From: a bacterium
Lineage (GTDB): Bacteria > Planctomycetota > Planctomycetia > Kolteriales > Kolteriaceae
Length of the DNA stretch: 33,940 nucleotides
NCBI GenBank assembly: GCA_019748235.1
Contig: JAIEPU010000317.1
Coordinates: 1-33,940, forward strand
Direction: 5' to 3'
The notes below the pieces were generated by a model, which was not told where the DNA came from, made no database searches, and saw only the letters and a list, made by a program, of their open reading frames with translations. How positions within the stretch are numbered: the first letter of the stretch is position 1; every line of letters starts with the position of its first letter. This document shows positions 1 to 8,012 of the stretch, piece by piece. Both the position numbers and the translations under genes were made by a program.

Positions 1-562
1 TAGCGGCCGAGTCGGTTGGGCCGTTCCCATAAAAGACGAACGCTGCTTTGACCTCTTCGTTATTTGTCGCAAAGCGGAAGGACTCTTTCCCTCCCCAACA
101 GAATCCCGCGACGGCCACTTTGCCGTTGGCCGCTGGTATCTTGGAAACGTAATCAACGGCCGCATTCAAATCCGCCGTGATCTGATCGGGAGGCAACGTC
201 GAAATCTTCTTAACAGCCGCATCACTCCCTCCAAGCGAGGCCGTTCCGCCTCCATCGGGACCGGTGCCGGAAAGGAGATCGGGCGCGATCGCGATGTATC
301 CCGCCTCAGCAAGTTGATCGGCGACAAGGCGAACCCAGTCGGTCAGTCCGAAGATCTCGTGAATGACGACGACTGCGGTCGCTTTGTCTTTGACTTCGGG
401 ATAGACGATGAAACTCTCTACCTCGCGTGAGCCGTGCTTCAGCGTCACCCATTCTCCATGACGCGGAGATGCTTCAAGCTTCGCCTTCGCCCAATCTTGG
501 GCAGAAGCCAACGTGGGAATAAAAACGAAACTCAGCATCGATAGACCGATCCAACGATTCAT
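1..562 (-). CDS. Dienelactone hydrolase family protein, exported (3' end cut by window)
   Basis: The reverse strand reads open from an ATG at 562 to the window edge (187 codons). A strong Shine-Dalgarno (GGGAGGAG) lies about 8 nt upstream. The N-terminus MNRWIGLSMLSFVFIPTLAS is a signal peptide ending near ASA, so the protein should act outside the cytoplasm. The alpha/beta-hydrolase core is clear: VVVIHEIFGL around residue 70, then a nucleophile elbow GFCWGG near residue 156, whose Cys is the dienelactone-hydrolase nucleophile. The Asp and His of the triad would lie in the missing C-terminus. The family opens lactone/ester bonds, classically dienelactones in chloroaromatic breakdown. In planctomycetes such exported copies have no known substrate, so I do not infer one. 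The ADP-ribosylglycohydrolase gene upstream on the same strand is 125 bp away. Confidence 0.88.
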   Translation of the reverse strand, partial: MNRWIGLSMLSFVFIPTLASAQDWAKAKLEASPRHGEWVTLKHGSREVESFIVYPEVKDKATAVVVIHEIFGLTDWVRLVADQLAEAGYIAIAPDLLSGTGPDGGGTASLGGSDAAVKKISTLPPDQITADLNAAVDYVSKIPAANGKVAVAGFCWGGKESFRFATNNEEVKAAFVFYGNGPTDSAA

Positions 563-687
563 GGAAAATCTCCTCCCTCAACCCTTCGCAGCCGAGGCCG
601 CCAATACGCCGACCCGAAAGCATTTTGGCAGCAAGAGTGCGGCAAGTCATCTCCCTCATGAAGAAGTTAGATGAAGTAATCTCTCGG

Positions 688-1599
688 TCATGATTCAGTA
701 ATTTGGATGACGAGATCGGCAAATTGCTGAACTTCTGAAGAGATCGATTTGGCGTCGATGATCCGATCGAGTTGCTGAAGGGGTAAAGATGAAGAGCCAA
801 TGGATGCACCCATGATTTGTCCAGCCATTGAAGCGTTAGTGTCTGTGTCCCCACCACTTTCGATCACCGCTTCGATGATGTCAAAAAAGCGGAGCTTGCC
901 CAATTGTTTTGCCGAATAGATCGCGAATGGAACGGATTCGACTACGTATCCCGAACATCCGAATTGTTCGGAAACATCTCGAATGGTGGTTGAGGTGTCG
1001 AGTCGAGAGAGTTCAAGAAGTCGCTCGCGAACGAGACAATCTGGAAGCTCGCGCGCGATGACACCGAGAAGATCTGTTTCATGCGTCGGAGTTTTCCAAA
1101 CAGAACGGATCGCTAGGGCGATGGCTAAAGCCCCGGCGTAGGCTTCGTCGTGGTGATGAGTGATTCGACATACATCGCGAAGAAGGGGACGTTGAGTTCT
1201 GTCACCCGGGTCGAGAAGAAATGCGAGGGGAGCGATCCGCATAGCAGCGCCGTTTCCGGCGGCCCGATCACCTTTTCTTCCGGCAAGAGCCCAATGAACC
1301 CCCATCGAGATTTCGTAGAGCGATTTATAAGTGCTCGCTCCAATCCCAATGATCTCTCCGCGACGAAAGAGATTGGCCATCTCTTCTGCTATCGAAGAGG
1401 GATCGATTCTGGAATTCTTGATGATCGAACGACACGTGGCAAGTGTCAGTTGCGTGTCATCCGTGATGTACGAAGACGAGTCGTCAATCAGCGAAGCAAC
1501 GTCGGATAATCCTTCGTACTTCGCACCAACGCAGTCACCAATCGCGCCTCCTAAGAGGCAACCGATGATTTGATCATGAGGAGAAGGACGATCCGACAT
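688..1599 (-). CDS. ADP-ribosylglycohydrolase family protein
   Basis: 303 residues, normal for the DraG/ADP-ribosylhydrolase (ARH) family, which removes ADP-ribose from protein side chains or related metabolites using two Mg ions. The start MSDRPSPHDQIIGCLLGGAIGD carries the family's N-terminal GxxxGDxxG-type signature. Metal ligands are visible as ITDDTQLT (D47, D48, T49) and GGDTDTNA (D251, D253). Other family marks are GNGAAMRIAP near 115 and a HHHDEA stretch near 149. All key residues appear present, so it is probably active. There is no signal peptide, so it should be cytoplasmic. It starts 38 bp after the end of the transglutaminase-like gene on the same strand and could be co-transcribed. 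No DraT-type ADP-ribosyltransferase is seen nearby, so the target is unknown. Confidence 0.9.
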   Translation of the reverse strand: MSDRPSPHDQIIGCLLGGAIGDCVGAKYEGLSDVASLIDDSSSYITDDTQLTLATCRSIIKNSRIDPSSIAEEMANLFRRGEIIGIGASTYKSLYEISMGVHWALAGRKGDRAAGNGAAMRIAPLAFLLDPGDRTQRPLLRDVCRITHHHDEAYAGALAIALAIRSVWKTPTHETDLLGVIARELPDCLVRERLLELSRLDTSTTIRDVSEQFGCSGYVVESVPFAIYSAKQLGKLRFFDIIEAVIESGGDTDTNASMAGQIMGASIGSSSLPLQQLDRIIDAKSISSEVQQFADLVIQITES

Positions 1600-1637
1600 T
1601 TATTCGGGCCAATGCGTACGAAAGCTTCTCTTGTTCT

Positions 1638-3113
1638 TTAACTCGACACCTTTTCGACGTTGATCTTCAGCTTGCCAATGACTTTGAAGATGGGAAGGAA
1701 AGTGCTGTTGGCGTCGACCCCCTTGAGGGAACCGTCGGCGATTTTGATATGACCGCCGCCGATCTTTCCTTGGCCGATCGTTCCGTCGATCGCGTACCAG
1801 TCTCCGTCGACGTACACTTCGGTCCACATGTGATAGCCGAACGACTGCGATGACTCGAGATAGACAAGTCCCATGGCCACGCGCGAAGGAATTCCGGCGG
1901 CTCGGCAAAGGGCGGCGAGTAGAACCGCATGTTCGGTGCAGTCTCCCTGGCGGGTTTCGATGATTTCGTTGGAAGGGGCGAAGCCGATCGAGAAATCCTG
2001 GTTGGTCATGTTGTCCGCGACCCACTTTTCGAGTCGGACCGCTTTTTCCCACGGAGTTTTCGCGCCGGCAGTGACTTCTTCCGCCACCTTCTTGATCTTC
2101 GGATTGTCGGGCTGGATGTAGGTGTTTGAGTCGAGGAACTCTGGTCCAGCCGGCTTTGCCGAGGGATTCGGAGCCGTCGGCTGACTACTTTGCTCTTTGA
2201 CAATGAGAGTGTTCTTCTCACGGGAAAGGATGCGTTGATAGGACGCTTCAGGCAGCGACTCGGCGCCAATCGAATCATCAAACGTCAATCGATAGGTGAC
2301 ACTGCTGGCGGTGTGAGCGTTCGGAATTGCCTTGTCCGGCTTGACGAGCGTTTGATAGCCAATGTCGGTATCGCCGAGCTTGGTCGCTTTGAGCGCGTCT
2401 TCCTTCGTTGTTCGGTAAGTCGTCATCTCGAGGCCGGCGAGTGGAAGAGACATCTTCTGGACGTTCCCTTTTTCGTCAATCCAAAGGGAGCTTTCGATCG
2501 CGACCTTGTCGCTTGTTTCCGTGACCCGGAGCAGATCAGCTTCTCGCTTGAGCAGAGGAATCGTTTGTTTGTCAATCGCCTTTAACCGGCGTTCCGCGAC
2601 GACGTTCATCTCCGGCATGAATGTCAGAAAAGCGCGCGAATCACCCGCTTTGAGCGGGTCATTGCGCAATGACTTCTCTTGCGCGTAGGGGCCGGTGACG
2701 GTCGCGGGCCAATCGATCAATTGATCTACTTTTGAGCCCTTGGTCTCAACCGTGACCTTGAACTTGCCAGCACCGGCAATCTGCCCCTTCGACCGAGTCA
2801 CTTCGTTCGAGATCCGGCTTTGCGAATCGGTCGCATAGAGCCGACCATCTGCCAACTCGAAATAATCGCTGATCGATTCCATCTTCATTTGCTGGCCGAA
2901 ACGCTGGATGGCGAGTTGGCTGTGCTGGCGGCTGTGGATGACTGGTTTTCCAGACGCGTTGACTTGGCGAACTTCGGTGTGGAAGAAACCGATCCGATCC
3001 GATCCGACGAAGGCTATTTCCCAACGGTCTTCAAGCAGGTTGTCCGTCGCTGCGGGGGCTTGCCCAACGAACACGATCCCCACTATCACCAGCAAGCCGT
3101 TCATGCTTCCCAT
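1638..3113 (-). CDS. Exported transglutaminase-like (cysteine protease fold) protein
   Basis: 491 residues. The start MGSMNGLLVIVGIVFVGQAPAA is a signal peptide. A good ribosome binding site (AAGGGG) sits about 6 nt before the ATG at 3113. Residues 25-330 form a long extracytoplasmic region I do not recognise in detail; it is rich in beta-type segments. The C-terminal part is a transglutaminase-like core with QGDCTEHAVLLAAL (C392), GYHMWTEVYVDG (H428) and WYAIDGT (D443), giving an intact Cys-His-Asp triad. Bacterial proteins of this type are mostly peptidases or amidases and rarely cross-linking enzymes; the substrate cannot be read from the sequence. It is the first gene of a possible minus-strand unit with the ADP-ribosylglycohydrolase. 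Confidence 0.88.
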   Translation of the reverse strand: MGSMNGLLVIVGIVFVGQAPAATDNLLEDRWEIAFVGSDRIGFFHTEVRQVNASGKPVIHSRQHSQLAIQRFGQQMKMESISDYFELADGRLYATDSQSRISNEVTRSKGQIAGAGKFKVTVETKGSKVDQLIDWPATVTGPYAQEKSLRNDPLKAGDSRAFLTFMPEMNVVAERRLKAIDKQTIPLLKREADLLRVTETSDKVAIESSLWIDEKGNVQKMSLPLAGLEMTTYRTTKEDALKATKLGDTDIGYQTLVKPDKAIPNAHTASSVTYRLTFDDSIGAESLPEASYQRILSREKNTLIVKEQSSQPTAPNPSAKPAGPEFLDSNTYIQPDNPKIKKVAEEVTAGAKTPWEKAVRLEKWVADNMTNQDFSIGFAPSNEIIETRQGDCTEHAVLLAALCRAAGIPSRVAMGLVYLESSQSFGYHMWTEVYVDGDWYAIDGTIGQGKIGGGHIKIADGSLKGVDANSTFLPIFKVIGKLKINVEKVSS

Positions 3114-3439
3114 GCGGACCCCTTCAAACGATTGCGAATGACAATCGACTCTCTAATTGAGAGCGTTCGAACGTATCGATTCTTCTTAGTTTACGGACCA
3201 CCCCTTGTGAAGCGATGAGGGAAGCGAGATCCGCATCAATTGCCTGAGGTATAAGGGGCTGCGTCCGGGCGCCTGCGGCATGATTCTCGACATGAAATGA
3301 GGTCTAGGACGAATGACCCACTCCGTTTGACATAAGGGAAATCGTCTCGCCATTCCGTGACTTATAGTTCGGGCAGACGCTCTCGTTGTTTCAGGCGTCC
3401 ACCTGAAACGCGTCCCTGGACATCGGAAAGGTTAGTCGC
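3114..3439. other. Divergent intergenic region
   Basis: 326 bp between two divergently transcribed genes, so it must hold both promoters. A TATAGT hexamer at 3363-3368 could be a -10 box for the plus-strand gene, but no convincing -35 lies at the right distance. A TTGACA at 3328 region is about 29 bp from it, too far. A short dyad CTCTC/GAGAG lies near 3150. The clearest structure is the hairpin listed at 3388-3409. No coding sequence was recognised. Confidence 0.5.
3388..3409 (+). promoter_or_regulatory. 8-bp perfect inverted repeat in the 5' leader
   Basis: GTTTCAGG (3388-3395), six-base loop, CCTGAAAC (3402-3409). It sits 31 bp before the GTG start at 3440 and downstream of the possible -10 at 3363. 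It could therefore be an operator or an mRNA leader hairpin. No T-tract follows, so it is not an intrinsic terminator. Function is inferred from position only. Confidence 0.35.
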
Positions 3440-4081
3440 GTGAAATTCACCTCGCGGCCGCAAGGCACAGTCCGACCTGCTCGGGAATACCACGACCATT
3501 TCGAGGTCGATCAATACGGCGATTTTCGCCTGACGGCGGCTATTCGCCCTTCGATGGATTTGCAGGTCGTTCCATGCCAGGGATATCGTGTCGAGATTTA
3601 CCGCGATGCCACCAGCGGCACCGAAATTCCGATGATTGCCGCTGCCGCCAGCGAAGAGATTCTCTTTGACCTTTTCATCGATCTGCTCGACACGATGGAT
3701 GACATTGTTGACGTCGTCATCGAGTCGCACCATGATCGTCGGCGTCCGGGGGATGTTTCGAAGGACTACCTTCGGGAATACATCGATCTGCCGGTGCTGA
3801 AGAGCTACCTCGAAGACTTCCGGGACATCCTGCTGGACGACGGCTGCCTCGGCTTGGCGGTCATCGATCCGCGCGGCCCAAGCGAAGTCCAGTTCGATGA
3901 TCACAAGGTGATCGTCATTTATGCTCGTAACTTAGAGCCGTTCAAAGACGTTCTCGAACGGTACGGCCTCGAGCAGAACGACGATCTCAAGCTGATCAGC
4001 GAAGGGGAGCACCTTCACTCGACCCGTCCGAACTTCTCGGAACGAGTCGACGCGCTCCGGATCAGTTTGAACGCCGAGTAG
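3440..4081 (+). CDS. Conserved-looking hypothetical protein
   Basis: 213 residues starting with GTG at 3440, preceded by GAAAGG with about 9 nt spacing. I do not recognise the family. The protein is soluble, acidic and without signal peptide or membrane segment. It has a central Asp-rich run (LFIDLLDTMDDIVDVVIESHH, about residues 77-97) and a C-terminal half with alternating strand/helix character ending at RISLNAE. Coding bias and a clean start support a real gene. A hairpin with a T-tract (4130-4154) follows about 50 bp after its stop, so it is probably a single-gene transcript. No function is assigned. Confidence 0.75.
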   Translation: MKFTSRPQGTVRPAREYHDHFEVDQYGDFRLTAAIRPSMDLQVVPCQGYRVEIYRDATSGTEIPMIAAAASEEILFDLFIDLLDTMDDIVDVVIESHHDRRRPGDVSKDYLREYIDLPVLKSYLEDFRDILLDDGCLGLAVIDPRGPSEVQFDDHKVIVIYARNLEPFKDVLERYGLEQNDDLKLISEGEHLHSTRPNFSERVDALRISLNAE

Positions 4082-4125
4082 TCGCTCGAGCGCGAGCAGC
4101 GTTCAAGCAGAGCTTTTCGAATTTC

Positions 4126-4260
4126 GTAGGCTGGGTCGTTAGACCCAGCTTTTTCATTTGGCGAGCGTACATCCGAGGCATGCGGTCTTCTAAGCTGAAT
4201 CGTCCCGACTCAGCACGTTCATTTGCCAAAGAAATGCAGGGTCGTTTCGACCCACCCTAC
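4126..4260. repeat. MITE/REP-like element with 13-bp terminal inverted repeats
   Basis: The left end GTAGGCTGGGTCG (4126-4138) and the right end CGACCCACCCTAC (4248-4260) are inverted copies differing at one of 13 bases. Each end also folds on itself: GCTGGGTC/GACCCAGC (4130-4149) and GGGTCG/CGACCC (4239-4253). The 135-bp element contains no open frame and has no obvious flanking target duplication. The GTAGG-TGGGTCG type of terminus resembles REP/BIME-like intergenic repeats mobilised in trans by RAYT (TnpA-REP) transposases; that link is an inference, and no transposase is in the window. Confidence 0.55.
4130..4154 (+). terminator. Intrinsic terminator-like hairpin
   Basis: GCTGGGTC (4130-4137), loop GTTA, GACCCAGC (4142-4149), followed at once by TTTTT (4150-4154). 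It is a perfect 8-bp GC-rich stem about 50 bp after the stop of the gene at 3440-4081. It is also the left arm of the MITE-like element, so the repeat may have supplied the terminator. Confidence 0.65.
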
Positions 4261-4567
4261 AAAACGCCACTCCTTTCCCACCCAGGGGAGAGATATTCAA
4301 GCTCCTCGGGGCCTGAACTAACCACGCGGTCTTTCGCCCCTCATTGCATTGTTCTCCCCGATCATCCCAATCTTCACGAATCGGAAAAACTTCTGAACTT
4401 CCTTCCAAGATCCTTTTCTGGGCATCGAATGCCTTGTTGTTGGGACGGGCCAGCCGCCTGTTCTCTTGGTGATGATTCAGGAACGGTGGGGGTCGAGCGG
4501 AACAGACGGACTCACGTCGCAGGTCGTTCCGAGCGAAGGTCAACGCGAACAAAAGGGAGATACAACG
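4261..4567. other. Intergenic region without recognised gene
   Basis: About 300 bp upstream of the coiled-coil gene. Open frames here are short and their translations are Arg/Ser/Pro-rich without domain signs, as expected for non-coding DNA. A frame open to an upstream ATG at 4466 joins the downstream gene, but its extra 34 residues look non-coding. The promoter of the downstream gene presumably lies here; no clear box was found. Confidence 0.45.
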
Positions 4568-5353
4568 ATGTTTCGCAAGCTTCTGGGAGGGCTGGTGCTT
4601 CTCGGGGTAGGTTCATTCCTCCTCTTCGGAACGAGTGCCGGCAGCTATCTTCGGACGGGCTATGTCCAAGCCGTAGGGTACTTCAAGGGCCAGATTCCAG
4701 TCCACTTTAAGCTCGAACGTGCCCGCCAACTCGTGGGCGAGCTTCATCCTGATATTCATAAGGCCGCCCGCGATATTGCTGTCGAGGAGGTCCGCATTAC
4801 CCGGCTCAAGGATGAAATCGCCCGTGCGGAAAAGGACCGTGACGAGCAACAAGTCGCGATCCTCGCGATTCGTGATCAGCTCAAGCAGGGGCTCGCCAGT
4901 TATACAGTTGCGGGCCGGACATTCACGCAGTCCGACCTCGAGCGCGATCTGGCTCGCCGCTTTAAATCATTCAAGCGAGTGTCCGACAGCCTCGAACAAA
5001 GGTCGAACCTCTTGAATGCTCGAGAGAGCAAGTTGGTGGCTGCTCGCGAGACGTATCAAGGTCTTCTCGAAACCAAGAAGGAACTCGAGTCCGAGATCGA
5101 AGCTCTCGATGCCGAGCAGAAGGCTCTTGAGGCTCGAAAGGTCGCCAAGCGAATCGTCATCGACGACGGCCGTTTCCAGCATGCTCGCAAGGCTTTGGAT
5201 GAGATTAAGGAGCAGCTCTCTGTTGATCAGAAGCTGATTGAAACTGAGGGATACATGGTTGATCCGGTCCCAGCTGAGGAAATTCCTCCTTCGGATCTGA
5301 CCGATCAGATCGATCAGTACTTCGGCCGGACCTCGGCAAAGGATGCCACCTAA
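4568..5353 (+). CDS. Membrane-anchored coiled-coil protein of unknown function
   Basis: 261 residues from the ATG at 4568, chosen because AAAAGGGAGA precedes it at good spacing and the protein then opens with a clean hydrophobic segment. An in-frame ATG at 4466 would add 34 unlikely residues. Residues 5-27 (LLGGLVLLGVGSFLLFGTSAG) are a signal anchor or signal peptide. Residues 50-245 are almost wholly charged heptad-type sequence rich in Glu, Lys, Arg, Leu and Ala, for example around EIARAEKDRDEQQ and ETKKELESEIEALDAEQKAL. This predicts long coiled coils broken by a short section (ASYTVAGRTFTQSDLE). The shape recalls PspA-like or envelope-spanning structural proteins, but no family signature was seen. 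The gene ends at a strong terminator and seems monocistronic. Confidence 0.8.
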   Translation: MFRKLLGGLVLLGVGSFLLFGTSAGSYLRTGYVQAVGYFKGQIPVHFKLERARQLVGELHPDIHKAARDIAVEEVRITRLKDEIARAEKDRDEQQVAILAIRDQLKQGLASYTVAGRTFTQSDLERDLARRFKSFKRVSDSLEQRSNLLNARESKLVAARETYQGLLETKKELESEIEALDAEQKALEARKVAKRIVIDDGRFQHARKALDEIKEQLSVDQKLIETEGYMVDPVPAEEIPPSDLTDQIDQYFGRTSAKDAT

Positions 5354-5373
5354 TCGGTCGAGATTAAAATCGG

Positions 5374-5409
5374 AAAGCCCTCGGCATCAGGAATGTCGAG
5401 GGCTTTTTT
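5374..5409 (+). terminator. Intrinsic terminator
   Basis: AAAGCCCTCGGCAT (5374-5387) pairs with ATGTCGAGGGCTTT (5393-5406) through a 14-pair stem with one G-U pair, followed by further T residues to 5409. It lies 20 bp after the stop of the coiled-coil gene. The A-rich left flank makes it possibly bidirectional. Confidence 0.9.
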
Positions 5410-5586
5410 CAGGTAAATGGTTCTCCCCGGCGAGCGGATGATGCCAATCTCATGGAACGAAATCTGCCGAATTCGATAATGAAAGAAGGGGGCCATTCGC
5501 CGAGCCCTCTCCGCCGATTCCTGGGTGACCTGCAAGACGCATTCGCTCGTCTGGCACGCGGGGGAGTAAGCTTGGGAGGGGGGCGT

Positions 5587-6228
5587 ATGACGGTCGACTT
5601 ATCTCCAAGGAACGTGACACCGTTGACGACAACGAATGACGCCCCCTGGCCCGATTCTTTCCATTGGTGGATCGACTCCGTCGGTTCATTTCTGGTATTC
5701 ACGAAGCCTCGTATTCGGATTGGACAGGCGGGGACGAAAGAGAATGACGTTGCGATTCTCGGGGATTTAAGTAGCCATCATGCCGACTTGGTGGTCAGTG
5801 CCAGCGGAATTCTCCTTGTTCCACAAGCACCGACGACCGTGAACGGTAAGCCGGGCGACTCCTTCCTTCTTCGCGATAAAGATCACATTCGGATGCGTGG
5901 AGTCGAACTCGTTTACCATCGCCCGAGTCCTTGGGGAATGACGAGCCGACTCGAGATTGTCAGCCGGCACCGGCTTCCGATGTCGATGGATGGTATCATT
6001 CTGCTCGGAGAGACCTGCATCATCGGTCCCCGCGCGGAAGCGGTGATTCCAACCGACTGGGAGGCCGCGATTTACTTTAATCGTTACAAGGGAAGATATT
6101 GGGTGCGCGGTCCCGAAGACCTGAGAGTTGACGGGAAAGCGACGGATGGATGTGCTCCCCTTGAGCCGCATTCGCAAATCAGGGGGAATTGGGGAAGTTT
6201 TCGGTGGGAACCTATCCAACCTCGCTAA
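5587..6228 (+). CDS. FHA-domain-like protein
   Basis: 213 residues from the ATG at 5587, chosen for its very strong Shine-Dalgarno (GGGAGGGGGG, about 5 nt away). The frame is open back to an ATG at 5452, which has no ribosome site but would add 45 residues. Residues 35-112 resemble a forkhead-associated fold, the phosphothreonine-binding module: RIRIGQAG, then DLSSHHADLVV (the family S-x-x-H), then a turn VNGKPGDSFLLRDKDHIRM. The usual Gly-Arg of strand 3/4 is Gly-Gln here, so the domain is divergent. The second half repeats similar strand patterns (IILLGETCIIGPRAEAVIPTD, RGPEDLRVDGK), possibly a second degenerate FHA-like unit. It lies 56 bp before the Ser/Thr kinase gene, consistent with a kinase partner. 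Confidence 0.72.
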   Translation: MTVDLSPRNVTPLTTTNDAPWPDSFHWWIDSVGSFLVFTKPRIRIGQAGTKENDVAILGDLSSHHADLVVSASGILLVPQAPTTVNGKPGDSFLLRDKDHIRMRGVELVYHRPSPWGMTSRLEIVSRHRLPMSMDGIILLGETCIIGPRAEAVIPTDWEAAIYFNRYKGRYWVRGPEDLRVDGKATDGCAPLEPHSQIRGNWGSFRWEPIQPR

Positions 6229-6284
6229 GTGATCGGCGAATGCTCCCGAGTGGGAGATAGCACGTCGACATCGGGGATGGGAGC

Positions 6285-7982
6285 ATGGCCATGCAAGGAC
6301 TTCAGGCGGAACCGGGGATTTTGTCCGGACATCCGGGAAGTCAGCAGGAACGAAAAATGGACTTCCAATACCGCTCCGGCGATCAGCCTCTTGATGGATA
6401 TACGATCAAGCGCGGCCTTGGTTGGGGTGGCTTCGGCGAAGTTTATTTCGCCATCAGCAATAGTGGGAAGGAAGTCGCGCTCAAACTCGTGCGGCGACAC
6501 CTGGATGTCGAACTACGCGGCGTCAGCCAGTGCATTAATCTCAAGAGTCCAAATCTCATCACGATCTATGACGTAAAGGAAAACGATCGCGGCGAAAGCT
6601 GGATTGTCATGGAGTACGTCTCGGGCGCCAGCCTTCAACAGCGCCTCGGCAAGACGAATGGACCTCTTCCGTATCCAGAGATTCAGTTCTGGCTTTCCGG
6701 CATCGCCAACGGTGTCGATTATCTCCATCGAAATGGAATCGTGCATCGTGATCTCAAGCCGGGAAATATCTTCAGCGACGACGACATCGTCAAGATTGGC
6801 GACTACGGACTGAGCAAGTTCATTTCCGTTAGTAGACGCTCCGGTCAAACGCAAAGCGTCGGAACCGTACATTACATGGCTCCCGAGATTTCGACGGGAA
6901 ACTATGGCCGAAGCGTCGACATCTATTCAACGGCGATCATCGCGTTCGAAATGTTATCGGGTGATATTCCCTTCGACGGAGAAACTCCCGGAGAGGTGCT
7001 GATGAAGCATCTCACGGCCGCACCGAATCTTTCAAAGGTAGACGCTAAGTATCAACCGATCTTCGAAAGGGCTCTGGCGAAGGCGCCGGAAGAACGGTAT
7101 GGATCGGCTAAGGATTTGCTGGATGCCATCGAGGCCGTGACGGCGGGGCGGCCGCTGCCGATTATCGGTCAGGCGTCGACTTCTTCTCCCGTTGTCAACC
7201 CTGTGACACCGGAGAAGTCTGCCGTCGAACCGGTCATCAATGGACCCGCGAACCATCTGCAGGAGACAATCGCACTCGGTCGCCGCGGCGCGATGGAACT
7301 GTCGATTCCTCCGCTTCCGGGTACCTTCGCGGCAAAGAGGCGGTTTGTGGGCCAAGTGTTTTGGCAAGTCTTTCTGGCGGGTCTGTTGTCGGCGATCATT
7401 CCCACGGTGGCGCTTCGCGCTTGGGAATCGATCGATCGAAGTTATCGGCCTGGCATGGTGGATTTTGTCTCAGCACTCGTAATGACCGGCCTGACTTCGG
7501 CTGGTCTCATCGTGCTCGGGCATTATTGGCAGCGAGCGCGAAGCGAACCGGCCGCCCGACATCTGCACGCACTGATATTTGGACTCGGGATCGGCCTTTT
7601 ATGGTTCGGCCTCAACACGTGGCTGCTGCAAATCGAGCCTGGTCTCTCGCCCGAGCTAAGTTGGGAATCGCTGTTTAGTGAGCGGGTCGTGGAAGCACTC
7701 GGACCTCACCTACTCGGCTATTTGACGCTTTGCGGGTTGACCTTCGCCACTCCGGACTGGTTTTCTTCGGTTGATCCGCAGCGAAAGTCACGGGTGACGA
7801 TGGGCTGGATCATTTGGCCCGCGGTGATTGCCTATGCGGTCGGAAGCGTGATTCATGAAGTCGATGCGGGTGACTTCGCACTGGTTCTCGGTATCTCAGG
7901 GCTCATCGTGCAATGGGTCAGTCCACATGAATCGTTCCTTGCTCGACGACGACGAACACGTCGTCAATTCGCTGGCCGATAA
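6285..7982 (+). CDS. Membrane-anchored Ser/Thr protein kinase (Hanks type)
   Basis: 565 residues from 6285 (ribosome site GGGGATGGGAG). A second plausible start is the ATG at 6357 with AGGA upstream, giving 541 residues and beginning just before the kinase domain. Kinase motifs are complete, in numbering from 6285: Gly-rich loop GLGWGGFGEVY (44-54), VALK lysine K67, HRDLKPGN (D156, K158, N161), metal-binding DYG in place of DFG (173-175), APE (199-201). The domain ends near 287. After a Pro/Val linker come about five or six hydrophobic helices (roughly 365-545, for example VFLAGLLSAIIPTVAL and FGLGIGLLWFGLNTWLL), so the C-terminal half is polytopic, whereas PknB-type kinases have a single helix. 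It ends Arg-rich. It probably forms a unit with the FHA gene upstream and the membrane protein 30 bp downstream. Confidence 0.92.
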   Translation: MAMQGLQAEPGILSGHPGSQQERKMDFQYRSGDQPLDGYTIKRGLGWGGFGEVYFAISNSGKEVALKLVRRHLDVELRGVSQCINLKSPNLITIYDVKENDRGESWIVMEYVSGASLQQRLGKTNGPLPYPEIQFWLSGIANGVDYLHRNGIVHRDLKPGNIFSDDDIVKIGDYGLSKFISVSRRSGQTQSVGTVHYMAPEISTGNYGRSVDIYSTAIIAFEMLSGDIPFDGETPGEVLMKHLTAAPNLSKVDAKYQPIFERALAKAPEERYGSAKDLLDAIEAVTAGRPLPIIGQASTSSPVVNPVTPEKSAVEPVINGPANHLQETIALGRRGAMELSIPPLPGTFAAKRRFVGQVFWQVFLAGLLSAIIPTVALRAWESIDRSYRPGMVDFVSALVMTGLTSAGLIVLGHYWQRARSEPAARHLHALIFGLGIGLLWFGLNTWLLQIEPGLSPELSWESLFSERVVEALGPHLLGYLTLCGLTFATPDWFSSVDPQRKSRVTMGWIIWPAVIAYAVGSVIHEVDAGDFALVLGISGLIVQWVSPHESFLARRRRTRRQFAGR

Positions 7983-8012
7983 CTCGGTCAACAGGGGAAG
8001 GGGAATGGTGAG

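Noticed and set aside
474..857. 127-codon minus-strand open frame
   Set aside because: Overlaps the dienelactone hydrolase start and the ADP-ribosylglycohydrolase end in another frame; no domain or ribosome-site support.
3328..3368. TTGACA/TATAGT as a sigma-70 promoter
   Set aside because: The spacing is about 29 bp, far from the 16-18 bp needed.
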